Part shown: one piece after another, positions 46,701 through 58,839 of the stretch
Numbering within the stretch: the first letter of the stretch is position 1
Layout of the letters: every line of letters begins with the position of its first letter
Source: Lottia gigantea
Taxonomy: Eukaryota; Mollusca; Gastropoda; Lottiidae
DNA: 64,000 nt
NCBI RefSeq assembly: GCF_000327385.1
Contig: NW_008709333.1
Location: forward strand, 845,545-909,544
Direction: 5' to 3'
Program-made: the position numbers and the translations under genes
The notes under the pieces: generated by a model
The model's database searches: none
What the model was told of the DNA's origin: nothing
What the model saw: the letters and a program-made list of their open reading frames with translations, nothing else

Positions 46701-49700
46701 GATTGCGACTTTTAGGTCATATTTTGGCAGAGAAACATACGCCAGTTTTTTAATAATAATTATTCTGCTTTTATATCCCAAACTATTTGAAAAAGATTCA
46801 AGAAAATTTCTATAATCTGAATAAAATCAGCAAATAATGAGTACTAAAATAAACACATATTCTATTTTTTATGTTTCTAGATGGACAATTAACCTGATTC
46901 TAAGAACAGCTGAGAGAATGTTTTATATTAATACACCATTTGATTCTGAGGACTTGGTAGACGTAAGTTTATGTTGTTTTATCTAAAATTAGAAGTTTTG
47001 CATGTTATAGATCACTCTACTGTTTGAAATTAAGTAAATACTAGTGTTATCATTAGTCCAATTAGATATAGAATATTAGGATATAAAATCTCATTTCTTA
47101 AGGCTATATTGATCATGTTAAATTATTTTCTTTTCATTTCATTATATATGTATCTGTTTTAATTTCAGGCTGACCCGATGGCCGTGTGTAGTTATTTTTG
47201 TTTTTTCTTTATGTGTGCCTATAAATATCGTCAACTGAAGGCTGTTATTAATAGAATAGTAAGTTTCTTCATTTTTCTTTTTATTATCTCCAAAGAAATA
47301 TGATTGTGCTGCATTTCTTGGATCAGATTAAGATAAGAACCCATAACCACCATTTGTTCGCTGTAACCAAACAAATAACATCATGTAAAGAGCCAACGCT
47401 CTAACTGACTGTGCTTTGGAACCTCAAATAGAGATAGTAAAGATCTAAACTCTGTTCATTCCAGGATTGGATCAAGAAATTGATGAGAGAATGTTATCAA
47501 GTTATAAACAGACTTCCAGAAACACCGACCGGGGCCTCACAAATACAACAGAAGAAAGATATGCTGAAGGAAACGGGCAGGCATAAAGATGGTGGGTTTA
47601 AATCAATTTTGTTTCAGTGAGGACTCAAGTGCAGATGTGTGATAATGATACATGTTTTTGATCAGATCAATCCTCATCCTTGCAAATTTCCCAAATTTCC
47701 TGTATTGCGCACTGCATATGGTGGGCCATCCTCCTTTCATAGGACATGTGGGTTTATTATCATTGTATTGTACTATTATTTACCTCCCATAACACCTTGT
47801 TACACAGTATACCACTAAATTCATCTGGTATCTCATGTTTGTGAATCAATACATAACTTTACAAGGCTTACTAGACAAACATATATATATATATATGTTA
47901 AAAGATAAATTATAAAGTGGAAGGAAAACAGTAATCAGATAAAATCAAATAACATGATCATTATTTCAGCTATTGTCATCATGGAGAAAAGGTATGACGT
48001 AACTTACGGGAGAAAATGGCTGCAAGATGTCGAGAACTGTAAACTGGAGGTAGAAATTTCTTCAAATGTTTTGACTATTCCCTGGGGGTACCAGTGAAAC
48101 TTTAAGGGCAGCCTAGAAGCTGCTGTGTAAATTTTGAAATAAGTACAGCAGAAGTAAATACAATTCATGAAATATTATGTAGTGGCCCAATTTACTTTGC
48201 TTATGGTGGGCAGAGGGGTACCAGGGGCATCTTAATGTGGAAAAGGGTGACTGTAGTTTAAGTTTTGGCAATCAATCTTACATAGTTTGATTTTCTTATT
48301 GATATTGTTGGCATGTTAGAAAGATTTTTTTGAGGATAATGCCATATATATAACAATTTCAATTGTCAATTGTGATATACTAGTTTAGTTTAAATATATT
48401 TTATGCTAATTGGTGAATGGATGAGGGCAAAATTACAAAAAACTTGCTAAGTACCATCTCCATACTTCTCTATAGTCTGTAACTATATTTTCTTCAAGTT
48501 ATTAAATGTATGATTGATATTGTATGATTGATATTGTATGATTGATATTATATGATTGATATTGTATGATTGATATTGTATGATTGATATTGTATTATTG
48601 ATATTGTATGATTGATATTGTATGATTGATATTGTATGATTGATATTGTATTATTGATATTATATGATTGATATTGTATGATTGATATTGTATGATTGAT
48701 ATTATATGATTGATATTGTATTATTGATATTGTATTATTGATATTGTATGATTGATATTATATGATTGATATTATATGATTGATATTGTATGATTGATAT
48801 TATATGATTGATATTGTATGATTGATATTGTATGATTGATATTGTATGATTGATATTGTAGGCTCGTAAAGAAATAAAAAAGAAGATTAAAGATAGATTT
48901 GATATTATTACAATACCACGTAATATCACTATTAACGATCTGTGTTTATCATTCGTTATCAACTTGGTGAGTAAATTATAGGACTGTATTTGCCATTCTT
49001 CACTATTGTATAAAATATAATGATATGATATCTGATGAAGCTATTCTATATTACCAGTAGCTAAAATTATTCTTATGTGAACTAGAACAGAAGGGTAAAA
49101 CTACATGATATCTCCCCCATGTTTGGTTTTCGGTTTAATAAAACTGTTTTTATAAAATATTTTGTCTTTCCTTCATTTACCTTTTGATATGACAAAACTC
49201 CTTCAGTATAAAACAAAATGCTACCAAAGCTCCAAGATATTTGAACACAGGGCTAATGTAACTAATTTTCATAATAATTCCCTATTATTTCAGAGTTTAA
49301 CGAATGGATCTGGGTTTTATCTACTGGAGACTAAAGAAATGTTGACTGATGGACGAAAAGTGGTTTTATTTAACAAACAAACTGAAGAGTTCCTTGATGA
49401 TTTTACTGTCAAAACAAAAGGTATTGTTTTATTGAATTTAGTTCTGAAATCTATTAGCTAACTGTACATTTTGCAAAATCAGCGTCGGATACTGTTTTTG
49501 CAAACTGTATTATTTCCATGATCAAATGCCAACTACGTGTTTGTCAGTGATTCAAGAAAGGTAGTAGACTAAGAATTATATGTTATAACTATGTATATTT
49601 AAATAATGAATGCTATTTTTAATTTTCAGTGCCCATAAAGAAAATATTAAAGCTACCAGATGTCAATGTTGTGGAGTTGAATCCACAGAATTATCCTCAA

Positions 49701-52700
49701 TATGATGTAAGTACCGGCTATTTTAGAATTTGAGAAACATGTCAGAATATGCAACACACAGATTTGAAACACAAATGAAAAGAAAATATATGTGTTTACT
49801 CTCCAAAACAACGGCACTATCACCAATCTAAAAGTAGGATCTCTGCCTTTGCTAGGATTGACCGAATCAGATCAAGCAAGTGTCTAAATCACTAACACAC
49901 CTTCAATCCAAGGAACAGCTGAAGTTATTTTTTCAAGGCAATATTTCCAATCTGAAAGTGGGATCTCTACCTGCTAGGATTGATGGAACCAGATCTGCAG
50001 ATCGAGCAAGCGTTTAAGTCACTTAATGTGCCCTCACTTTATAGTGATCACTAGTTGTGTATGGTTGTGAATAATGAAAGTGGTATGAAAATAATGAAAA
50101 GGAGGTCCAAACACACTCATGACCCCTTCCATTATTTGCAACCATATGCAACTGGTGATCACTAAGGCTGCGTTAGCCACCAAAACCCAATTTACCAGCT
50201 GAGCAAATTTTCCCTTTCAGATTTATGTGGAAGCTTCAAGCAGAAACAAACAGATGAAAAATGGCACTAAATTTTTATACCAAGTTTTTCCAGGCAATAC
50301 TGTCACATGGCAGAGACATTTTATAAAATGTGCACGAGAGAATGATTATGACGTTGTGGATAAAATGATTACGTTTTTTATGGGTTCAGGATCGTTTGTC
50401 AACTGTAAAGAACCTAAGTCTGGGATGTCAGCTTTACATTGGGCCAGTCGCGAGGGTAATACAGTAAGTATAATAATCCTTTAGCGACATTTAGGGGTAG
50501 AGATCACATTAAATAACGGAACACAATTTTATGGTATACTACTCCTTAGTTTTATTACACACTACGTTTATATTTTTTGTGTATATATATAACTTCTTGC
50601 ACCATATTTCCTCACTTCACCTGAAGATGACAATGTAGATTGTTGAAACGTCGTGTGTAATAAAACTAAGGAATAGTATATCATAAAATTGTGTTCTGTT
50701 ATTTAGTAAGTATATTAGGTGGTTTTGATATGATTCTTTTTCCTGTAATTATTTCCTTTTTTGATATAAGGTCTAAGATAATAGACTATTTCTGGGGTTG
50801 ATAATTTTAATGATATATACTCAGAATTTTCATTTTGATCCCATGTCTTCAAAAAATCCAATTCAACATTACATCTCATATCAGAGAAAACATGAAAATA
50901 TAAATGAATTGGAATGAAGATTTATGGATTACAATTAGATTGTTGAGTTCTAACATTTTGGAATATTTGAATAGTTTTCTCATTTTTCCAGGATATTGTA
51001 TTATTGTTGTTAGAAAATGGAGCCAACATCGATGCCAAAAATAATTTTAAATGTACTCCATTTCATTCTGCTGTCGAGGGCTTACAGAGGAAAATCTGTC
51101 ATGTAAGTTACCTAATGAATGAGAAAAGAGACAAGAAACCAAGGCTTTTTGTGCTGCAGGCTGTGCCTTAAGAAATCCCTATACTGTTGGAAATAAAAAT
51201 GAATTGAAATCTATCTGTCAAAGCAAAATTTCCCTCATTTCACACTGCATGGTACTGCTTATCATCTACAGAATATTAAACTCTATTTATTTCAGATATT
51301 GGAAAAATTTCCCTAATTGCGTACTGCATCATATTATGAACTGTCAATGTAAAGAATGTCAAACTCTGTTTATTACTATTGATATATGTAGTACATTACC
51401 TACTGTATGGCCTTGCTGTATTGCCAGCCATCAATGTAAAGCAATGTAAAAGTCCATTTTATTTCAGATATTAATAGAATGGGGTTGTGATGTACATATA
51501 AAAAACAATCGAGGTCAAACTCCAATAGAATCAGCTAAAAATGATGATTTTAAACAGTATTTAGTTGGTAGGTCAATTATATAAAATAAAAAAAATGAGT
51601 AGCAATTGCTTGTCCCTTGTCTCAAAAGGAACTAATGATTTGCAACAAATTTGATTGAGAGTTATTTCCCTTGTTTGGAAACTGGAAAATAGTACAGCTC
51701 ATGCGCTTTTCGCTGATTTTAATGAAAATTTGTATGTACATGTATGTATAAAATAAAGGCCTGGACATACAAAAAAGTATAAAAGTAGACGAAAGCAACC
51801 CAGTCTCACATAGCCAATGACTTGTCCTATATTTAGGTTGTTGAGAAGTTAGTGAACATTAACGCGACAAGCAGCTTATACATATTAACGTCATTTTGAC
51901 TTTTTAATATTTGAATCTGTAATATTTTGGAGGTTTGCTAAAATACATGTCTGTGATCAAACAATTCTGCTTCTTCGTATCCTATATTTTGGTGCCATGA
52001 CCAGGATATGACTCTAGTAAAAGGACCACGTTTGGGACACAGATGCGCCCTCACAAAACTAGTCAAAAGAGGATCTGAGGATCAAATTGAACCGGCTAGA
52101 TGGTGCCCACTATCTCGTTTTTGAAAATGATTTTCAAAATTATGCATTGTTTTTATTTCAGAATTATACACCCACTATTCAGAAATGGTGCCAAGAATTA
52201 TGAATGGTGATATGGAATTATTGAAAAAAGTCATCAAGGAACAGGAAGTTAGTGGAGACCAGTTCCACTCTATACAGAGCAGGTCAGTTAACATCCTTGG
52301 TTACGTCAAACAAATGGTGGTCGAAAGTTTTAATCATAGTCAGGGTGTGAAAGTTGTTCATTAAGTCATCTTTCCTTATCATTCAAGCCTACCCAGCTGT
52401 AAAGAGATAATCTTGTAGGGTCCTGGACTAGTTAGCTGTTATTCTTGTGAAAACGCGAGGTTTAGCCAAGGAGCAGCTTGTAAACAGAATCTCTGAGAGC
52501 ATAAGATGTTATTTTTGTCAAGTCATTGTTAAGAGGTTTACACAGGGACCAGCTGTTAGATAGTTATTATTATTTTCTTTCGTTCTTGTAAAATTTCTTT
52601 CTTTCTTTTTTTTTGATAGATGTATTAATGGAAGTACGTTATTACACACAGCCTGTTACTATGGTGATAAAGACGTCGTATTAGAATTATTATCTAAACA

Positions 52701-55700
52701 TCGGTTCCCTGTTAGTCTCCTTGACTACAAGTCTGCTACTCCTTTACATAGAGCTAAAGATGTCAGCACAATGGAGGTCTGAAGTTTTTCGTGTTTTTTT
52801 AATTTGATTGACTTTCAGTTATTTGCTTGGGAAAATTAATCGAGAGCCTGCGTGGGACAGACTCTGCATGTTAAAAAGAAGATTAAAGGGGGATCAAAAT
52901 TCAAGATCTGAGTCACTGGTCTGGATCTGTACTGGCACTCTATGTAACACTAAAAAAATCATACAGATGTTATCAATACATGGCTCTGTACAGAATAGCT
53001 CATTAGCTAATTAGTTAGACTGTCGTCTGGTAGGTGATTAGGTGTCATGGGTTCGAATCCTTCTCATGGTCACAGCCACTACTGAGGCATTTTATATAAA
53101 GCTAAGTCAATACTTGGCTCTGTAATAAAAAGCTTATTATCTAGTGAGACTATCGTCTGCTGGGCGAATGTTGACAGTGGGTTTGAATCCTACACAAAGT
53201 AATAAAAATTCTGATGCTACGACATATGCTTGTGAGAGTCAGCTCGGTGTCTGCTTTCACCACCTAATAGAGAGGATTAAGATATCTGAACTATCTGAAC
53301 ATGCATCACCCCCTCTCATGGATAATATTCATAACAATGATTTCTATAATGTAGATATTATTAGAATGTGAAGCTGTAATTGATAGTGAAGATTGTGAAG
53401 GGAATACACCTCTACATGTTAAATGTTATGGTGAATCAGGGAAACCGTCCGAACTTCCCTGTATCGAATTGTTACTCAATAAAAAAGCTGATCAAACAAA
53501 ACGGAATCATAAGGTAAGTCATTAAGTCAGTTCATTTTTCCTGTGAAACTTATTTGCTGTCAGTTATTATGTGAAACAAGGAAACAATCATTTTTTACAA
53601 GGATAACAACTTAGTTTCACAGGACTTTTCTACCAGCTGGTTCTTGACCAAACCTCTTGATCTTTCCCGTAATATCTGTCCCCATTTACTCAAAGATCAG
53701 ATTGATATGAAATCAAACCACCTTTTTGAATTTTCTATATTTCAGGGTCTGTTGCCGATTCATTGTTGTGCTATGCAGGGTCGTACTGACGTGATGCAGT
53801 TACTGATGACTTTTGACACGGAGCAGAAATTAATTCGAACACTGAACGAAGAAGAAGATCGACATCCACCTAGCTTATTACATCTTGCTCTAGCTAACGA
53901 TTTTATTGATGCCTCTTACTGGTAAGGTTTATCAGGGTTTGACTTTTTTTAGAAATTTAGGGAGAAGTTATATCTGCCTGATGGAAATTTTAGGAAACTT
54001 GATAGGAGAGGTGACAGGGAAATTGTATTGAAATATTAGGGTGCTTTTAGTCAGATATTGAGGGAGACGTAATGAGACTTTTGAAGAAGGGGCAGAGAAA
54101 TTGTATATTGTGATCTAGTTCAATACATGAAACTGGTGATTTTTGCGCATGATATGAAATTTAGAGGGGCGTAGGCTGGATGGGCAAAGGGGGTTGTCTA
54201 TCAGAATCCTCCCACAGAAACCAGGAATTTTTAGTTTCTTACTTTCACCACACTGGTTCCAAAAATAAATGCAGCAAATTTGGCAAATTTTTTGGTATCC
54301 TTGTACAGTGATTCTGAGCATCCACCTGGTGTTGGCTTCAACCCCCGCTCTATTCATAAACCATGACATTTTGTGTTTTGTTTCCAGGTTAATGGAGAAT
54401 GGTTTTAGTTTTAAAGAGAAGGAACCTGATATTCTATTAAAGAGAATTTTAACAGAGCAGATTAAATTGTAAGTTTATTATTTTAACATCAATAACACAC
54501 ACTAGTATAAACTACATGATCTTTATGAACAAAGCATGCTGACTGATTGTCAGTTCAAGAATTTGATTGAATTTTAGTTCCACTATAATAAGTACTGTGC
54601 AGGGTGTTGCTAGAAAGACAGAACAGAACATCTGATACCATTCTGCTGTATGATAGCTAAGCATATTGACTGGAAAACCACATTCAAAAACTTCTTTATG
54701 TCAATATTTTGTAGAAATGACCGAGCTGTAGCTGCTAAGTTTTTGATGGAGAATGGAGCTGACCCTAATCCACATTACCCTGGTGGTAATACGTAAGTTT
54801 TATTAAGCAATTTGCAATATTTTTTATTTCTTTTTTATTTCGCGTCTGCCATTTATAGTTGAACAAATTAAAACATAAGTTGTAAAACGTGTAATGAGCG
54901 CACTTTTTTTTTATTTCATTTTAGCCTAAAAGTATAGTAGACTGCTTGTGTCTTGTTTTGAATCAGACCAGGATGTGCACAAATGCTTTGCTCCACAATA
55001 ACTACAATTTTCTGACAGTAAAATTTATTCATTTGAGTCATTCTACATGTTATTTCAGGGCTTTACACTATGCCTCTAGTCTGAGTGGTACGACAGATAT
55101 TTTAGAGTTGATTTTAACGTTCGGTGGTGATGTAGACCTGATGAATGATGAAGGGTGCACGCCACTTTTCTTCGCCACTCAATCTAATAATCAACTAGCA
55201 GCTTGTATTCTGATTGGACAGGGAGCTTCGGTCAGACATAAAAACATGCAAGGTTAGAGCAGTCATTTTTCAGAATCTATGGTTTAACTCAATTTTCTAG
55301 ATAAGCCCAGTCAAGGCTGTGCAGGTTAAAGATTCCTTACCAGTTGAAAAAATGAAAGAGTAGGCTAATGCCATTTCTCTTATGACTTTCAATAGTCTTC
55401 AATAGCTTATTCATTTCATGATTTTTTCCTGATTTCTAAGGCATCATTATTTGATCATTCCCTAATAAATTATCAGGAATAGTTTGCCAGAATTCAACAT
55501 ATTCCTCAAGTTTCTAACTTTCTAAGAACATAATTATCATCCCTGATTTTTTTAGATTCATGTTCATTAATTCACCTATGCTCTGTGATTTTAGGTCTGA
55601 CAGCGTTTGATTATATCGTGGATTTTGAAGAGTGGATTGAATCAGGATATTTTACTGATGATGTTAAAGCTAGACTGAAAGGTAAGATTCCTATCATGAA

Positions 55701-56272
55701 GCTAGAGGTGTGGCTTAATCTGACAATCATGCTTAAGGTGGGGCCAAACCTGTCAATCATGCAAAAGGTGTGGCTAAACTTGTCAATCATGCTTAAGGTG
55801 GGATCAAACGTGTCAATTATGCAAAAGGTGTGGGCCACACTAAACTTGTCAATCTTGTAAAAGGCAGGGCCTAGCCTGTGGCTAAACTTGTCAATCAAGG
55901 TGTGGCTTATCTAATCTTGTCAATGGTGTAAAAGGCGGGGCCAAACCTGTCAATCATGCTAATGTGTGTGGCTTATCCGATAGTATCAGATGTTCCAAGT
56001 ACATGTATATTATTAATAACCTGTCTTATTTTTCAGCATATAGTTTAAAACACGCTCGAGATTTGATCCGAGCTATTACTAAACGTGTCAAACCAACATC
56101 TAACCAACCTGGACGTTCAGAAATGGGGAAGTCTACAATCTCATTGAAGTCCCAGACATCCAGTCCTGTAGCGTGGAGTCGATCTCAAGTATCCCACAAT
56201 TCCATCACTCAATACCAACCTGCTATTTTACCTCCCATTGGTCAGACGAGTGGTGGATATTTGATGTTTTAA
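43732..56272 (+). CDS. Tandem calponin-homology plus ankyrin-repeat protein (1068 aa)
   Basis: Twenty-six coding exons join in phase: 43732-43904, 44283-44406, 44739-44849, 45367-45471, 45784-45918, 46123-46155, 46453-46547, 46881-46962, 47169-47258, 47465-47591, 47970-48049, 48862-48966, 49294-49420, 49630-49706, 50221-50463, 50992-51102, 51468-51567, 52162-52282, 52620-52776, 53355-53513, 53746-53921, 54388-54468, 54715-54792, 55059-55252, 55595-55681, 56037-56272. The ATG has an in-frame TAG at 43708 and its exon follows an acceptor. CH1 (about 7-140; FTAWVNLRINPYNHLLNNVL, WIVDEL, DIWFVWERVEFLQ) is followed by a basic linker KKKKSKSK and CH2 (about 195-316; VDSRVLCALVNSFVP, WTINLILRTAE). 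Residues 317-550 match no domain I know. Ankyrin repeats follow from about 552 to 985 (SALHWASREGN, LLLLENGANIDAKNN, STLLHTACYYGD, ALHYASS), then a Ser/Pro-rich tail. Paired CH domains usually bind F-actin, so a cytoskeletal adaptor is the natural inference. I know no named human counterpart. Confidence 0.92.
44925..45215 (+). repeat. ~132-bp tandem duplication in intron 3
   Basis: GGTTCAAATTTGGCTGGAAA through GTAATCTCCTGATTAGG occurs twice almost unchanged, with the start of a third copy. This is a recent local duplication. Confidence 0.85.
46159..46300 (+). repeat. 41-bp tandem repeat against the exon 6 donor
   Basis: About 3.4 copies of a unit that runs AGTAATTCAAGCAAATTATC, TCCCCTAGCACACTAAAGGG. 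The array starts three bases into the intron after exon 46123-46155, and GTAAGTAATT of the donor merges into the first unit. Confidence 0.85.
47335..47440 (-). mobile_element. tRNA-derived SINE fragment, minus strand
   Basis: On the minus strand AGTCAGTTAGAGCGTTGGCT is a good tRNA A-box region and GGTTATGGGTTCTTATC a worn B box. It ends just before exon 47465-47591. Confidence 0.45.
48505..48861 (+). repeat. 14-bp minisatellite that ends in a splice acceptor
   Basis: About 25 copies of GTATGATTGATATT (with ATTATTG and ATATGATT variants) run straight into exon 48862-48966. The last unit reads GATATTGTAG, so the repeat itself supplies the AG. Confidence 0.9.
50025..50178. mobile_element. Foldback element (GTGCCCTCA family)
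   Basis: TAATGTGCCCTCACTTTATA, GTGATCACTAGTTG and GGTTGTGAATAATG on the left mirror CATTATTTGCAACCATATGC and CAACTGGTGATCACTAAGG on the right. It lies in the intron just before exon 50221-50463. Confidence 0.6.
50515..50705. mobile_element. Foldback element carrying a hammerhead motif
   Basis: ACACAATTTTATGGTATACT, CCTTAGTTTTATTACACAC and ACGTTT on the left are mirrored by ACGTCGTGTGTAATAAAAC, TAAGGAATAGTATATCATAA and AATTGTGTTCTGTTATTTA on the right. The same plan, a foldback with CTGAAGA and GAAACGTC in the right arm, is seen at 22425-22560 with unrelated arm sequence. It lies in the CH-ankyrin intron 50464-50991. Confidence 0.6.
50618..50655 (+). ncRNA. Candidate minimal hammerhead ribozyme, sense in an intron
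   Basis: CAC (50618-50620), CTGAAGA (50621-50627), a stem II of five Watson-Crick pairs plus a G-U (ACAAT, 50630-50634, with ATTGT, 50639-50643), GAAAC (50645-50649), GTC (50650-50652), GTG (50653-50655). CAC/GTG forms a short stem I. Stem III is AC/GT without a loop. Because it is on the coding strand it would be present in the CH-ankyrin pre-mRNA. Confidence 0.45.
52985..53195 (+). mobile_element. Two tandem tRNA-derived SINE pieces
   Basis: AGCTAATTAGTTAGACTGTC, GTCTGGTAGG and GGGTTCGAATCC (53050-53061) make a tRNA-like body. About 120 bp on, CTAGTGAGACTATCGTCTGC, TGGGCGAATG and GGGTTTGAATCC form a second one. Both are in the intron between exons 52620-52776 and 53355-53513. Confidence 0.6.
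55690..55975 (+). repeat. ~30-bp tandem repeat after the exon 25 donor
   Basis: TGTCAATCATGCTTAAGGTG, or CAAAAGGTGTGG variants, with GGGCCAAACC/GGCTAAACT recur about nine times starting within 30 bp of the donor at 55681. Open frames of 91 and 95 codons on both strands come from the unit. Confidence 0.85.
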
Positions 56273-58839
56273 CTGTCAATCTGAACTAACGTACCAAGAG
56301 TAATTAGACATGATCCCTATCTGATTCTAATACAAACCTAGATGAAAATAAATCCAGATATGGAAGATCTAATTCAGTGCCAACAGGGCATGTTCCGACC
56401 CATCAAAATGGGGGTTGTCTCTTAAGAAAGGTATTTGTCTCGTTCCCTATCTGATTCAAATACAAATCTTGTTATAAAAAGTTCACAAACAATAGATCTA
56501 TATCTCCAATTAACCCTGTTTCTTAGACAAATCCCATGATTCAAACATCTTGTCAAAGACCAAACTTGTAAATTTTCACACAACTTTCTTATGAAAAAGC
56601 TAAAATGAAATGAATTTTCCTACAACTGATATTGTAAATTGATTTAAAGCATCAGGTAGAATATTTTTTGGAGAAAGGGTAAAGCCTGAAACTGAAAATG
56701 CAACCAAATACAGCATTTTTTATGTCCAAGAATGTGACAGCCTTATAAACAAGTAAACCAAAACAGCATTATGTTATGTTAAATTGTTAAAAATACATTA
56801 TCTGTGATATTTAAATCTTAAGTTTCTATAAAATATTTATTTGATAAAATAAACCAAAGATAAAAATCAATTCAGTGTACTTTTTGGTATTGGTCTATCA
56901 GATTGGCCCAGCTTTTAATGTCCTTGATTTTGGTGAACCTATAGTCATCAGTTTTTGATAGACTCTTGATGCCTGTTTTTAATAAACCCTGTTCTTGGTC
57001 AAGCCAACTCATATGTAATGACCCCCTGCTATAGACCCTGGGTCTTGGTGAAGCTATAGTCACCTAGGTTTGACTGGGTTTTGGGTACAGACAGTCAAAA
57101 GCTGCTTATCACCCCGTTATTGGTGAACCTAACATTACATTCATTCGATCAATATTCTTGGTCAACCAGACACCTGCTTTCTTTGGCGCTTCTCTTGGTG
57201 AACATCCGATTTGCATGTATCCAAGCTCTGGGAGAACCTGCAGATACAGGCTTTTAGAATTCTGCTCTTAGTGGGCATCGAAATGGCCTACATATTTTGG
57301 TGGACCTGTACTTATGAATCTACAAAAACTTTTGGGAGGATCTCTTCCCCTTGAAAAACCAGATTTCTATTTTGATATTTTTACTATTATACAACTATAT
57401 TACATAAAAACAATGTCTGATAATCATTCATAAACAATGGGATCAATTTCTTATAGAGATTTTCTTTCTTAAAATACATGTCTTAAATAATAGAACTTTC
57501 ACCCTGACTAATATTAACTACATATGCATGTGGCATAGCAGGGCATGGACAGATTTGGCCACAAGTATTGAAGTTGCATTAATAACTACCCAATGTCCAT
57601 ATAGGGTTCTATCTCTAAATGGGCATTTCGTAGTTCTAATATAATAATGAAACTTCAGGTATCTGTGATTTGCCATGAGTGCTAGTAGTAACTCAACAAG
57701 GAATTCATTCTTGGACAAACCCTTAACCAATATTTAGACAACTACATCACTTGAAATTTGGTAAAACACTGTAAAAACATGTCATAGAAAAACTTATAAC
57801 TATTCTAAAGCCTTTAAAGTATGTGGCTTATGCCTCTTAGAACAATAGGAGAAACATGTCGACAGAACAAGAGCCACAATACAGTCAAATTTTAATTTGT
57901 TTTCATCATCAGCTTCCACCTCTACATATAGCCTGTAAATAATGTAGCACTGCTGCAATAACACAAAATATACCTCCATTTTAACTATCAAGTAATACAT
58001 TCCACATTTTTCAGTTTCTCTATCTCAAGTCGTCTGTGTAGATGGTAAATGATAATGAATAAAAATGATTTGTTCAAAAAATATAAAATGTGATAAATTT
58101 TCACTCACTATATTGATGGGTTTTGAATTACCTGTAATTTCAATATTCAATAATATTTGAATATAAATTTTAATAATTTTTGTACATATTTAAGTATGAA
58201 TGAAAATGAATTTTGAAACACAAAAATTAGGACTCTGGAGTCCTTTAAAGATATTACCACACGGAAAACACTGCCAAGTACCATTTTAGTACAATTACTG
58301 TACATATCAAAAACATGAATAAAAATTGATTTTCAAACATGAAATGATGTTAGATTATCTAAAATGCACAAAATGTTGCCTATTTAAATAATGATTGATG
58401 AAGACTTGATTACCAGGCCCTTTTGCTATATCTGATTAACTACTATGAGCTGAGAGACAGGTTATTCCAGTCTATTTTGATGATGAATAATGTAGACTCC
58501 CAAATACTATATTTTCCAATCTTGATTTTATCTTAGTTTTTTGACATTCTGGCACCGCTCTCTAACCCCTGATAGTTAACAGAGATAAGAAACGAATACA
58601 GTCGATGAAATAATGTGTTCTGTGTGGTGCAGGATTATCAATACTGTAGAATTAAGAAGAAGCAAAGTGTTTCTTCATCAGACATCCTGTATTCACTTCT
58701 TCTAATTTCCACTGTAATGGTCTTCCTGTATCTACAGGTCACCTCTATTCTCCATGACATTCAGGCTGGTACATGACATTCAGGCTGGTACATGACATAA
58801 TGATCAATGATAAATTAACAAATGATATAGTGAGACACT
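56273..58839. other. Convergent space between CH-ankyrin and API5
   Basis: The stretch holds both 3' UTRs. AATAAA at 56347-56352 and another near 56848 could end the CH-ankyrin transcript; no clear minus-strand AATAAA for API5 was found close to 58840. Between about 56925 and 57310 the word TTGGTGAACCT, or close forms such as CTTGGTGAAGCT and CTTGGTCAAGC, appears about eight times at irregular spacing, like a decayed tandem repeat. TACATGACATTCAGGCTGG is repeated once near 58770. Nothing coding is seen. Confidence 0.5.

Noticed and set aside
58665-58690. GTTTCTTCATCAG as a minus-strand hammerhead
   Set aside because: CTGATGA and GAAAC are directly adjacent with no room for stem II.
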